The position numbers were made by a program, and so were the translations under genes. The notes under the pieces were generated by a model. That model ran no database searches and was not told the origin of the DNA. It saw only the letters and a program-made list of their open reading frames with translations. Source: a virus. From it: 36,288 bases of DNA. Shown one piece after another: positions 6,088-12,198 of the stretch (position 1 is its first letter; every line of letters begins with the position of its first letter). The stretch is from the IMG/VR virus record IMGVR_UViG_3300017527_000794, positions 1-36,288 of that record; one strand, written 5' to 3'.

Positions 6088-6309
6088 ATGGGAAAAGCAT
6101 CAGTTGAAATTAACAAGAAGTGTTGGGTTTGTAAGTTGGTAGTTAAACACGAAAAAGAAGGATGCGTGTATAAAGAATGCTCAAAGTGTGGCAGGAGAGT
6201 GGTATGGTTTAAAGATATTAACCGCGTAAGATTCTCCTGGTTGTCTGGCAAAACTGATCTCGTGAAAAGAACTCCTAAAAAGGGAGAAACTCATGACATG
6301 GCAAAGTAG
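6088..6309 (+). CDS. Small zinc-ribbon protein
   Basis: 73 aa when started at ATG 6088 (GAGAGGAAAAGAAC upstream); an in-frame ATG at 6055, directly behind the previous stop, would add 11 residues. CWVC (about 12-15) and CVYKECSKCGRR (about 26-37) give a ribbon with an extra Cys. The C-terminus is basic. Overlaps the next gene by 17 nt. Function unknown. Confidence 0.7.
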   Translation: MGKASVEINKKCWVCKLVVKHEKEGCVYKECSKCGRRVVWFKDINRVRFSWLSGKTDLVKRTPKKGETHDMAK

Positions 6310-6505
6310 TTGCTCTCATGGAACAGATTATGAGATATTCTTCCTTGATCGATTAGGCACTTTCTCATCAGGAGTTTATCAGTCAAAAGTCTGGCTTCTA
6401 AAAGAATATCTTAAGACAGCACCTAATCGCAGATGGGATAAGAATGTTAATCAGTATGAAATAATCGCCCACTGTAAAGAATTAATAAAACAGTTGACAG
6501 AGTAA
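6293..6505 (+). CDS. Small hypothetical protein
   Basis: 70 aa, ATG 6293 with AAAGGGAGAAACTC upstream, overlapping the previous gene. Sequence is a beta hairpin (YEIFFLDRLGTFSSGVYQS) followed by helices (KVWLLKEYLKTA, YEIIAHCKELIKQL). No family recognised. No metal-binding cluster, unlike its neighbours. Confidence 0.65.
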   Translation: MTWQSSCSHGTDYEIFFLDRLGTFSSGVYQSKVWLLKEYLKTAPNRRWDKNVNQYEIIAHCKELIKQLTE

Positions 6506-6517
6506 ATCCGGAAGGGT

Positions 6518-6655
6518 ATGATGCAAAATAAGTTAACCAGAGATGACTTAAACAATAAAAATAAGGGCAGTAATTGTATTTGTGAGGGATGTAAAAACAT
6601 CCTCTCTGGCTCACAGATCTTTTACTGCCCTTCTTATTTTAAGGAAAGACAATGA
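6518..6655 (+). CDS. Putative 45-aa zinc-finger-like protein overlapping an RNA structure
   Basis: ATG 6518 (GGAAGGGT RBS) to TGA 6653-6655, overlapping the next ATG as ATGA. The C-terminal half, CICEGCKNILSGSQIFYC, has the C-x-C-x2-C ... FYC look of short zinc fingers seen in phage proteins, although the expected fourth Cys is replaced by Phe (CPSYF). The coding region also contains the long hairpin 6563-6632, so the ORF may be secondary to an RNA element or the two may coexist. Confidence 0.5.
   Translation: MMQNKLTRDDLNNKNKGSNCICEGCKNILSGSQIFYCPSYFKERQ
6563..6632 (+). promoter_or_regulatory. Long three-helix RNA hairpin before the replication gene
   Basis: Helix 1: AAGGGCAGTAA (6563-6573) with TTACTGCCCTT (6622-6632), 11 bp perfect. 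Helix 2: TGTGAG (6581-6586) with CTCACA (6610-6615). Helix 3: GGATGT (6587-6592) with ACATCC (6597-6602), loop AAAA. 23 base pairs in all, with internal loops of 7, 7 and 6 nt. It is followed by CTTATTTT and 20 nt later by the start codon of the replication protein. It could be an attenuator, a riboregulator or an RNase III site. Confidence 0.7.
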
Positions 6656-7503
6656 GTAAAAAACAAAAAGACTTCTGTTTCCTCTGGTATGTCAATGATT
6701 GGATAGGTGGTACAGATCTCTTCACACGAGAGCAGAAAGGTGCATATCACGACCTTTTAATGACTCAGGCTAATAACGGTCACCTGTCAGAAAGACAGAT
6801 TGAAACTAAGCTTAATCAGGAGTCTGGTCACTACCAAAAATACTGGCTCGACAATGACGATATCAGGTCAAAGTTTAAAGTAGATGATAAAGGTCTTTTC
6901 TATAATGAAAAACTAGAAGAGCAGATCCTTAAGAGAACACGGTTCCGTGAGAGCAGGAAGAACAATCTCAAGACCGCACCTAATCATATGAAGGATCATA
7001 AGGAAAAAGAAAAAGGAAAAGAAATAGAAAAAGATCCTATTCCTTATAAAGATATAGTCGATGATCTCAATCATAGACTCGGAACAAAATACAGAGTGGT
7101 ACAGAAATACAGGGATAAAATAAAAGCCAGACACAATGAAGGTTTCACCATTAAAGATTTTAAGATAGTCCATGCTAAAAAGATTAAAGAATGGACAGGG
7201 ACAGAATATGCGAAGTACCTTAAACCTGACACTTTATGGAGTAATAAATTCCAAGGTTATCTCAATCAACTTGAAACCCCTGAAAAAAAGCAGGTTGAGA
7301 AAGTTGATTTTAAAAAAGAATGGAGTCTTGTTCAATCGTGCTTCAGACTTCCTGCTGATAAAAGAAATGATATGTTAAACACATTCCCTGTTAAGATTAA
7401 AGAGACTGTGCAGAAGATGCGCGGTCTTTCTGAGATAGGCAGGATGGATGCAAAAGATGGATACTTTAAGTATCTTGATATAAGGAAAACATTAAACAAT
7501 TAG
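6652..7503 (+). CDS. Phage replication initiation / replisome organiser protein
   Basis: 283 aa, ATG 6652, RBS TAAGGAAAGAC. The N-terminal FLWYVNDWIGGTDLFTREQK-GAYHDLL (about 10-37) is the DUF1376 signature found at the start of phage replication proteins, a winged-helix-like DNA-binding domain. After a charged linker (about 110-128, KEKEKGKEIEKD) the segment about 130-215 (YKDIVDDLNHRLGTKYR ... LKPDTLWSNKFQGYLNQ) matches the Phg_2220_C conserved C-terminal region. Expected to bind the phage origin and recruit host helicase machinery. No helicase loader or DnaC-like gene follows. Its leader carries a strong RNA hairpin, so its expression may be controlled after transcription starts. Confidence 0.8.
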   Translation: MSKKQKDFCFLWYVNDWIGGTDLFTREQKGAYHDLLMTQANNGHLSERQIETKLNQESGHYQKYWLDNDDIRSKFKVDDKGLFYNEKLEEQILKRTRFRESRKNNLKTAPNHMKDHKEKEKGKEIEKDPIPYKDIVDDLNHRLGTKYRVVQKYRDKIKARHNEGFTIKDFKIVHAKKIKEWTGTEYAKYLKPDTLWSNKFQGYLNQLETPEKKQVEKVDFKKEWSLVQSCFRLPADKRNDMLNTFPVKIKETVQKMRGLSEIGRMDAKDGYFKYLDIRKTLNN

Positions 7504-7559
7504 GGGGTAGTCAAGGTCTGGGGAGACGAAGACTTTTACACATTCGGGTGTGACCCCTA
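7501..7559 (+). promoter_or_regulatory. Possible three-way-junction leader of ssb
   Basis: Outer stem TAGGGG (7501-7506) pairs with CCCCTA (7554-7559), extended by T7508-A7553 around a bulged G. Inside are two small hairpins, GTCT-GGGG-AGAC (7516-7527) and ACAC-ATTCGG-GTGT (7538-7551). It sits 12 nt before the ssb RBS (AAAGGAG at 7571). No ORF in this stretch. Phage SSBs can repress their own translation through leader structures (T4 gp32 is the known case), so autoregulation is a reasonable guess. Confidence 0.4.
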
Positions 7560-7582
7560 TAATTTTAACAAAGGAGATAAAG

Positions 7583-7954
7583 ATGTCAGTAAATAAAGTA
7601 ATTCTTGTTGGAAAACTTGGTAAAGATCCGGAAGTAAGATATTCAAATAATGGAAATGCCATTACCAATTTCAACCTCGCTACATCAAGAGCGTATAAAA
7701 ATAAAGATGGTGAGAAGGTTGATGAAACAGAATGGCATCGGTGCGTATCTTTCGGCAGAACTGCAGAAGTCTGCGGTGAGTACCTTAAAAAAGGAAGCCT
7801 GATTTATATTGAGGGCAGACTCCAGACAAGAGATTGGGAAGATAAAGATGGAAACAAGCGTTGGACAACTGAGGTTATCCTTGACAACATGAAAATGCTG
7901 GGTTCAAAGAAAGATTCTGATTCATCCGGCAGCGATAACCCATTTGACAAATAG
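7583..7954 (+). CDS. ssb: Single-stranded DNA-binding protein
   Basis: 123 aa from ATG 7583 (AAAGGAGATAAAG). Canonical bacterial SSB OB fold: [17 protein letters not shown] (4-20), [20 protein letters not shown] (about 51-62), [20 protein letters not shown] (about 69-88). Forms tetramers that coat single-stranded DNA in replication and recombination. The tail is short and ends SDNPFDK, not the usual DDDIPF tip that recruits partner proteins; the annealase at 2775 has that tip. Located between the replication initiator and further DNA enzymes. Confidence 0.95.
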   Translation: MSVNKVILVGKLGKDPEVRYSNNGNAITNFNLATSRAYKNKDGEKVDETEWHRCVSFGRTAEVCGEYLKKGSLIYIEGRLQTRDWEDKDGNKRWTTEVILDNMKMLGSKKDSDSSGSDNPFDK

Positions 7955-7963
7955 GAGATTAAA

Positions 7964-8230
7964 ATGATTTACAACGACATAATAAAACCATTTAAAGAAG
8001 GTACTCAGAAATGGAAAATTGTTAATCACATACTCACCTTTAAAAAAATATACAATCATGAAATCCATCAGGCTTATGGTATCTGTTGCCATTCAGCAAG
8101 GATCTCTGAGATCAGAAAACAATTGGCAAAAATAGGACACACCATTATTTGTTATGATGGAGATTCTCCCAGTGAGCATTATTATAAGATAAGAAAGTTT
8201 GGTGAGGTTAAATATGAACAAACCAACTGA
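7964..8230 (+). CDS. Winged helix-turn-helix protein
   Basis: 88 aa, ATG 7964 with TAGGAGATTAAA upstream, 9 nt after ssb. The order helix (KWKIVNHILTFKKIYNHEIHQ), recognition helix (CCHSARISEIRKQLAKIG) and wing (HTIICYDGDSPSEHYYKIRK) is that of small phage HTH proteins (HTH_39-like). It could bind DNA as a regulator or assist the initiator. Overlaps the nuclease gene by 17 nt. Confidence 0.7.
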   Translation: MIYNDIIKPFKEGTQKWKIVNHILTFKKIYNHEIHQAYGICCHSARISEIRKQLAKIGHTIICYDGDSPSEHYYKIRKFGEVKYEQTN

Positions 8231-8582
8231 GCATGAACTACAATCTCATTTTGTGCAATGGTGTGAATTAGAATCACGCACGATAATGGAACTTGCATTG
8301 ATATTCGCAATACCCAACGGATCAAATAAATCAATCGCAACTGCAATGAAGTTTAAAAGGGAAGGATTAAAGAGTGGAGTTCCGGACCTCTTCCTCCCGG
8401 TTGCCAGGGGAAAACATCACGGACTTTTCATCGAGTGGAAAAGAAATGATAAATGTAAACTAAGTGAGACACAAATTGATTGGCAATCTAAATTATCAAA
8501 ACAGGGATATTTAGTTTTTACAGTAAGTGACACATTAATAGCACAGACAATAATTAAAAAATACCTGAGAGGATTGTTATGA
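8214..8582 (+). CDS. VRR-NUC domain endonuclease
   Basis: 122 aa from ATG 8214 (GGTGAGG RBS). The PD-(D/E)xK-type core is clear: E7 in the first helix, SGVPDLFLPVARG (54-66, D58), HGLFIEWKRNDK (69-80, E74 and K76) and Q87. Stand-alone VRR-NUC proteins in phages are structure-specific nucleases thought to cut branched DNA such as Holliday junctions. With the annealase and exonuclease it could serve as the resolvase of this phage; no RuvC or RusA-like gene is seen. The stop TGA overlaps the next ATG. Confidence 0.85.
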   Translation: MNKPTEHELQSHFVQWCELESRTIMELALIFAIPNGSNKSIATAMKFKREGLKSGVPDLFLPVARGKHHGLFIEWKRNDKCKLSETQIDWQSKLSKQGYLVFTVSDTLIAQTIIKKYLRGLL

Positions 8583-9064
8583 GTCTAACATACGCAAAAG
8601 TCAAAGAAGTAAGAGGGAAGTGTGAGGACTGTGGTGGAAGTGGAAGAGTGCCGACTTTACACCATTGGGACTGCCCCACCTGTTCCGGCACAGGCAACGG
8701 AAAAGTAGTCTGGAATGAGGGTGTGGAAGTTCCTGAGGGGTATGAGTTTGATGAAATTTATTACTCTGAGATACTAAAACAGACTATTGCTGTTTTTAGG
8801 CATAATTCTTTACCCCTTTGGGTAAAAGGTACTTTTAAGAAAATAGGCTCAACGGTGAAGGTTGTTTGTGATGTGTGTGGTGGGAGTTGGTATTATAAGT
8901 GTACAATATGTGTATATAAGGGATACTGCCCACAAGATGTCGGGCTGATTTGCACCCAAACTTGCCCTCAATGCCAAGGCAAACCAGAAGCAAGCGTAAC
9001 CGTCACAGATATTTCATGGGATAAGGAAACGAAAACTTTTAAATTTGAAGGGAGAGAGGTGTGA
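8579..9064 (+). CDS. DnaJ-type zinc-finger (CxxCxGxG) protein
   Basis: 161 aa, ATG 8579 overlapping the nuclease stop as ATGA. Four knuckles as in the DnaJ central domain: CEDCGGSGRV (15-24), CPTCSGTGNG (32-41), CDVCGGSW (about 99-106) and CPQCQGKP (about 131-138); the last two have partly lost the GxG. There is no J domain, so it is a free zinc-binding module, probably for protein or nucleic-acid contact. It starts the run of overlapping small genes to 10,100. Confidence 0.7.
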   Translation: MSLTYAKVKEVRGKCEDCGGSGRVPTLHHWDCPTCSGTGNGKVVWNEGVEVPEGYEFDEIYYSEILKQTIAVFRHNSLPLWVKGTFKKIGSTVKVVCDVCGGSWYYKCTICVYKGYCPQDVGLICTQTCPQCQGKPEASVTVTDISWDKETKTFKFEGREV

Positions 9065-9288
9065 TGGACGCACTAGAAACATTGGTTAGAAAAAATCTAA
9101 TGGAGCAAAAAGGATATTCACCTTACTGTGGAAAGCAAGAAAAGTGTTCTGGTAGGTGGCCTAGAACTGTATTCAACGGCAAGCAATTTGTTTGCCCCTC
9201 TTGTGGATGGACTTCGAAGTTTCCAGAACTTTTTATCGAGCAGTATAAAATTAAATGGAACAAGGCAAAGGAGACTAACAATGGATGA
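9064..9288 (+). CDS. Small zinc-ribbon protein
   Basis: 74 aa, ATG 9064 sharing bases with the previous TGA (TGATG). PYCGKQEKC and CPSCGWTSKF (residues about 20-55) form a ribbon with basic surroundings; sequence ends KETNNG. Overlaps the next gene by 8 nt (ATGGATGA). The codons for KETNNG carry the next RBS AAAGGAG, an arrangement repeated at the following junction. Confidence 0.65.
   Translation: MDALETLVRKNLMEQKGYSPYCGKQEKCSGRWPRTVFNGKQFVCPSCGWTSKFPELFIEQYKIKWNKAKETNNG
9267..9288 (+). repeat. Junction repeat, copy 1
   Basis: A 22-nt stretch beginning AAAGGAGACTAACAATGG, containing RBS, start codon and the overlapping stop of the previous gene. Copy 2 is at 9445-9466 with one mismatch (A to G). 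Confidence 0.7.
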
Positions 9289-9466
9289 TATGCAGAAGAT
9301 AATAAATGAAATGAAGGACGATGCAGACAACATGTTTGAGATAGACTCAATTGACCTAGAAGCATACATATTGAGAATTGAGCAAGCCCTATCCAACAAA
9401 GACAAAACTATTGAATGTCCAGTATGTACTTCAACTTTTACAATAAAGGAGACTGACAATGGATGA
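9281..9466 (+). CDS. Small helical protein with CxxC, duplicate A
   Basis: 61 aa, ATG 9281. Helical N-terminus (MDDMQKIINEMKDDADNMFE), then IEQALSNKDKTIECPVC. The next gene begins and continues similarly (MDEVREIIEEMKKA ... LEALSNKD), and DNA identity at the start (9267-9288 against 9445-9466) and at GCCCTATCCAACAAAGACA (9385-9403 against 9579-9597) shows that the two arose by tandem duplication. Only this copy keeps the CPVC. Function unknown. Confidence 0.65.
   Translation: MDDMQKIINEMKDDADNMFEIDSIDLEAYILRIEQALSNKDKTIECPVCTSTFTIKETDNG
9385..9403 (+). repeat. Second block of the tandem duplication, copy 1
   Basis: GCCCTATCCAACAAAGACA; copy 2 at 9579-9597 differs by one base. Spacing from the first block is 96 nt here against 112 nt in copy 2, so the copies have diverged by indels between the blocks. 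Confidence 0.65.
9445..9466 (+). repeat. Junction repeat, copy 2
   Basis: Second copy of 9267-9288, again holding RBS, ATG and an 8-nt ATGGATGA overlap. Confidence 0.7.
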
Positions 9467-9656
9467 GGTGAGAGAGATAATTGAAGAAATGAAAAAAGCA
9501 TGTAGGCTGTTGAATAACTACACAATACAGCAAGACGGTTTTTATGAAATAATAGCAGATAGTATTTGTAAATTAGAAGCCCTATCCAACAAGGACAGTA
9601 AAAAGGAAAAACAGTATACGGGACAATGGTATGGGAAACAATCGCATGAAAGATAA
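9459..9656 (+). CDS. Small helical protein, duplicate B
   Basis: 65 aa, ATG 9459, paralogue of the preceding 61-aa protein (IIxEMKK near the start, EALSNKD near residue 42). It has lost the CxxC and ends in a basic, unrelated tail (KKEKQYTGQWYGKQSHER). Overlaps the previous gene by 8 nt. Function unknown. Confidence 0.6.
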   Translation: MDEVREIIEEMKKACRLLNNYTIQQDGFYEIIADSICKLEALSNKDSKKEKQYTGQWYGKQSHER

Positions 9657-9678
9657 TAACCAAAGCAAAGGAATCAGA

Positions 9679-9936
9679 ATGAAAACATTACTCCTACTAC
9701 TGTTGATGTGTACTCCTGTTGTGGCACAATCCAATATGTACGTTAAGGTGTTCAATAGGACAAGCCAAACGATGGAAAAAGTTTATGGAAAAGAGTTTAC
9801 GGTTTTTGAATGTCATTGCGGAAAAGGTAACACAATAAAAAGATCAGACTTTGTAATTGAAGATAATTCAACTGTAGCAATCGTGCTAAACAATAAAGAT
9901 AAAATTTTCTGTGTAGTACCAAAGGAGGAGAAATGA
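9679..9936 (+). CDS. Small exported protein with Sec signal peptide
   Basis: 85 aa if started at ATG 9679 (AAAGGAATCAG upstream), which puts a signal peptide at the very N-terminus: MKTLLLLLLMCTPVVAQ, probable cleavage after VVA. Longer in-frame starts would hide it. The mature part has FECHCGKGNTIKRSDF and CVVPKEEK; the C-x-C and last Cys may form disulfides or bind metal. Its stop overlaps the next start (ATGA), pairing it with a membrane protein. Position at the end of the early arm suggests an envelope function such as exclusion or lysis control; unproven. Confidence 0.65.
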   Translation: MKTLLLLLLMCTPVVAQSNMYVKVFNRTSQTMEKVYGKEFTVFECHCGKGNTIKRSDFVIEDNSTVAIVLNNKDKIFCVVPKEEK

Positions 9937-10100
9937 AATATTATAAGTATGCCTTTTTATTTTTTTTGGTTACTGTGTGTAGCATAATCGCATGGTGCGA
10001 ATCAGGCTGGCAACCAATATGGATAGTCCCCTTTTTTGTGTCTATGTGGGCGTTCTGGTTTAACGTGCTTAGGATATTGATAGACCTTATTAAGGCCTAA
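9933..10100 (+). CDS. 55-aa membrane protein
   Basis: ATG 9933 (strong RBS AAAGGAGGAGAA) to TAA 10098-10100. Two hydrophobic segments, FLFFLVTVCSIIAW and WIVPFFVSMWAFWF, separated by ESGWQP, predict a helical hairpin in the inner membrane. Overlaps the exported protein gene by 4 nt. It is the last + strand gene; its stop codon shares bases with the stop codon of the convergent - strand gene. A holin-like role is possible on topology alone, but nothing specific supports it. Confidence 0.65.
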   Translation: MKYYKYAFLFFLVTVCSIIAWCESGWQPIWIVPFFVSMWAFWFNVLRILIDLIKA

Positions 10101-10459
10101 CCCTTGTCTTGAAAGTATTTCCAACCTTTATTTTTTACCATTCGGTAATATATAACGGCTCTGCGTAATCTCATACGTTGCAGCCGTTTGTTCTTTGTGT
10201 GATATAAGATAATAGATTTCATGTTCCAGTACATTGTGTGGTTGGCAATCATAAAATCTATGCGTGTAGTTCCTAAATGGAACATATAATCGTGAGGTTG
10301 TCATGCATCTGTAATGCGGAGAAACCAAACTGTGTCAGGAACAAGCAACCCCATCCAGCCTTTAGCTCCGCATCCGTTACAGATTTCTTTAAGACCTTCG
10401 GGTTTGGCAAGCCAAAAAGATTCTGGTGCTATAATCAATCCTATCTTTTCAAGAACCAT
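10097..10459 (-). CDS. Phage phospholipase-A2-like protein interrupted by in-frame TGA at a Cys position
   Basis: One open frame from ATG 10459 to TAG 10097-10099 except for a TGA at 10303-10301 (codon 53 of 120). Before it: ICNGCGAKGWMGLLVPDTVW and FLRITDA; after it: QPHDYMF ... LRRAVIYYRMVKNKGWKYF. Both halves match one family of about 120-residue phage proteins (CNGCG, LVPDT, ITxACNxHDWMY, LRRRRAxxYYxAV from memory) in which the residue at the TGA is cysteine, giving a C-x-x-H-D motif like that of phospholipase A2. Start is 3 nt after the upstream stop (RBS AAGAAGG). If full-length it may attack the envelope; otherwise it is a pseudogene. A 5-bp hairpin (10269-10283) lies 17 nt after the TGA. 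Confidence 0.7.
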
Positions 10460-10462
10460 TAT

Positions 10463-10792
10463 TTAGCCTTCTTTTGATGCCTTTAAAAGCTCTATTATTT
10501 TGAATGGGAGATTATCAACCTTATCAAATAAGGTTTTATGATCTTCCTTGTTCTCTCTTTTTAGTTCTTTTACCTCACTAATATCTGCTTTTGTTTTAAG
10601 AGCATCCTCTAATTCTTTAATATCACTGTCATGATCTATTTTTAAAGCCTTCACTCCATCCTCCTGCTCCTTAAATTTTTTATCAAATCTATTAATAATA
10701 AATTTAACGATACTAAAAATTGAAGCACCAAGAGCAATGATGTTACCAATTATCCTACCACTCAACACAATAACCTGATCTTGTTCTAGCAT
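10463..10792 (-). CDS. Membrane-anchored coiled-coil protein (XhlA/holin-accessory-like)
   Basis: 109 aa. One membrane span at about residues 12-35 (IIGNIIALGASIFSIVKFII) followed by a charged coiled coil (KKFKEQEDGVKALKIDHD ... DISEVKELKRENKEDHKTLF) and an amphipathic end. The topology recalls XhlA-type proteins and other phage lysis accessory proteins, but the sequence is not assignable. It lies between DUF5675 and the phospholipase-like gene at the end of the late operon, where lysis genes are expected. Confidence 0.65.
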   Translation of the reverse strand: MLEQDQVIVLSGRIIGNIIALGASIFSIVKFIINRFDKKFKEQEDGVKALKIDHDSDIKELEDALKTKADISEVKELKRENKEDHKTLFDKVDNLPFKIIELLKASKEG

Positions 10793-10817
10793 AGCATTAA
10801 CCTGTTCTATAATAGCG

Positions 10818-11207
10818 TTAGTTTAAAGCTGTTAAATCACATATCGAAAGTAAAAGATTCTCACCGTTCAGCATGTCGTGAAATCGTTCTATTGTATCAC
10901 CAGAGGACAATACGGCACGTTCTGAGCCTATTGCTCCCGTTCTTGCACCCATTGCTATACATCCGTCCAATTCAGCCGCTACATTAGCAACGTGATGTTT
11001 TATTTCTGTTCTTTTTGGCACGTTCAATAATTCATAAAGGTTGCAGTTAAATCTTGGGGAAAATGAAAATCTACATTCATAAGTTCCACATGGAATAAGT
11101 TTTTGACTGTTTTCAAGTGTGACACAAAAAACTTTGCCGTCAAGCACATAAGTTCCAATAGTTTCCGTTTCTGATTTTTCAAGCCTGTATAATATCGCAG
11201 TTCTCAT
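10818..11207 (-). CDS. DUF5675 family protein
   Basis: 129 aa. Features of DUF5675: LYRLEKSETETIGTYVLDGK at the start, CVTLENSQKLIPCGTYECRF (about 28-47), NVPKRTEIKHHVANVAAELDG-CIAMGARTG (about 62-91). The conserved H, N and GCI-x-G residues suggest an enzyme or sugar-binding site of unknown activity. Members often lie beside phage lysis genes. The ATG overlaps the stop of a 23-codon ORF as TAATG. No signal peptide. Confidence 0.8.
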   Translation of the reverse strand: MRTAILYRLEKSETETIGTYVLDGKVFCVTLENSQKLIPCGTYECRFSFSPRFNCNLYELLNVPKRTEIKHHVANVAAELDGCIAMGARTGAIGSERAVLSSGDTIERFHDMLNGENLLLSICDLTALN

Positions 11208-11278
11208 TACTCACCATAAAAAACATAACAGATTAAACAGATTATTATTAGCAGCCATAATACTATCAGGTCAATCAA
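11207..11278 (-). CDS. 23-aa membrane micro-protein (TTG start)
   Basis: TTG 11278 overlaps the stop of the 304-aa gene (TGATTG) and its own TAA overlaps the ATG of DUF5675, so it fits exactly between the two genes. The sequence is almost all hydrophobic (IDLIVLWLLIIICLICYVFY), one membrane helix. RBS is AGATGGG. It could be a tiny holin-type or regulatory peptide; without comparative data it remains tentative. Confidence 0.4.
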   Translation of the reverse strand: MIDLIVLWLLIIICLICYVFYGE

Positions 11279-12189
11279 TACCCATCTTCAACAAGTAGCA
11301 TGTCAAAGCCACCGACAGTTCCCACCACAGCAGTAGTGTTTGGGATATAAATTTTGATATCTGTTTTTGCTGGAATGCCACCAACTGGTATACCGTATCT
11401 GTATTGCCAAGTGCCAGAGCCTAATGAATTGCATGCCATGTCACCCTTAACCTGCCAAGCTCCATTAGCAGTAACATTTGACCTTGATTGCCATTCGAAT
11501 TCTGCAACATCACCATCTTTAGAATCATCAGAAACAGCAACATACCCCTTTATAAAATAACCTGTTTTGCCATTAGGAATTGTATATATGCATTGCTGAG
11601 TCTGGCCTTTTCCTTCATCAATAATTGCTCCCGTTCCTGTTGCCCCTGCGACAGTGATTATACCTTCGTTGCTTTTTGAACTTCCTGCAGTTTCAACCGA
11701 TGCTCTAAAAACTCTTATCCAAGTGCTTGCTGAACCACCATCAATTGTTACATTAACAGCACTAGCACCATTCATCACCATAGCATCAGAAATTTGCTCA
11801 TCCCAGTTCGCATCAAGACCTTGGATAACAACTGTTCTAGCACCAGTATCACCGCTTGTATCATCACCATCATCTGATACTACAGTGATTGCTTCAGCGG
11901 TTGTTGGATAGTATGAATATAGACTGCTTCCAGCCCACAAATCTTCATTGTCACCAGAAGCAGGGTTCTTACCAAACTTATTAATAACAGAATGACCCGC
12001 TATATTGCCCTTTGCAACTTCCGTCATGAAGTCACCTGTGTACAATGTTCCATAGTTAGATACTGTTGCAACCTCACCAGTTGTTGGATCAGTAATAAAA
12101 ACAGATTCAAAATAAGACGAAAAAACCGGAAATTGAAAACATAATGCGAGTAACAGTATTAATGATATTACATATAGTTTTACTTTCAT
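11275..12189 (-). CDS. Exported virion or surface protein, fibre region
   Basis: 304 aa, RBS AGGAGGATAAA before ATG 12189. N-terminal signal peptide (MKVKLYVISLILLLALCF ... VFSS), unusual for a phage structural gene. The rest (TGDFMTEVAKGNIAGHSVIN, KFGKNPASGDNEDLWAGSS, TGARTVVIQGLD) resembles proteins of unknown function seen in environmental phages near tail-fibre genes; it is Gly/Ser/Thr-rich and beta-structured with a C-terminal jelly-roll-like part. Role may be a tail accessory or an exported protein that coats the host. Confidence 0.65.
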   Translation of the reverse strand: MKVKLYVISLILLLALCFQFPVFSSYFESVFITDPTTGEVATVSNYGTLYTGDFMTEVAKGNIAGHSVINKFGKNPASGDNEDLWAGSSLYSYYPTTAEAITVVSDDGDDTSGDTGARTVVIQGLDANWDEQISDAMVMNGASAVNVTIDGGSASTWIRVFRASVETAGSSKSNEGIITVAGATGTGAIIDEGKGQTQQCIYTIPNGKTGYFIKGYVAVSDDSKDGDVAEFEWQSRSNVTANGAWQVKGDMACNSLGSGTWQYRYGIPVGGIPAKTDIKIYIPNTTAVVGTVGGFDMLLVEDGY

Positions 12190-12198
12190 TTTATCCTC

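Noticed and set aside
10269-10283. Hairpin after the TGA of the phospholipase-like gene as a SECIS
   Set aside because: Only 5 bp, A/T-only loop without the expected G; distance fits but structure does not. Kept only as a note to the recoding finding.
10277-10477. 66-codon + strand ORF at the arm junction
   Set aside because: It lies opposite the phospholipase-like gene, whose protein sequence on the - strand has clear family features on both sides of the TGA.
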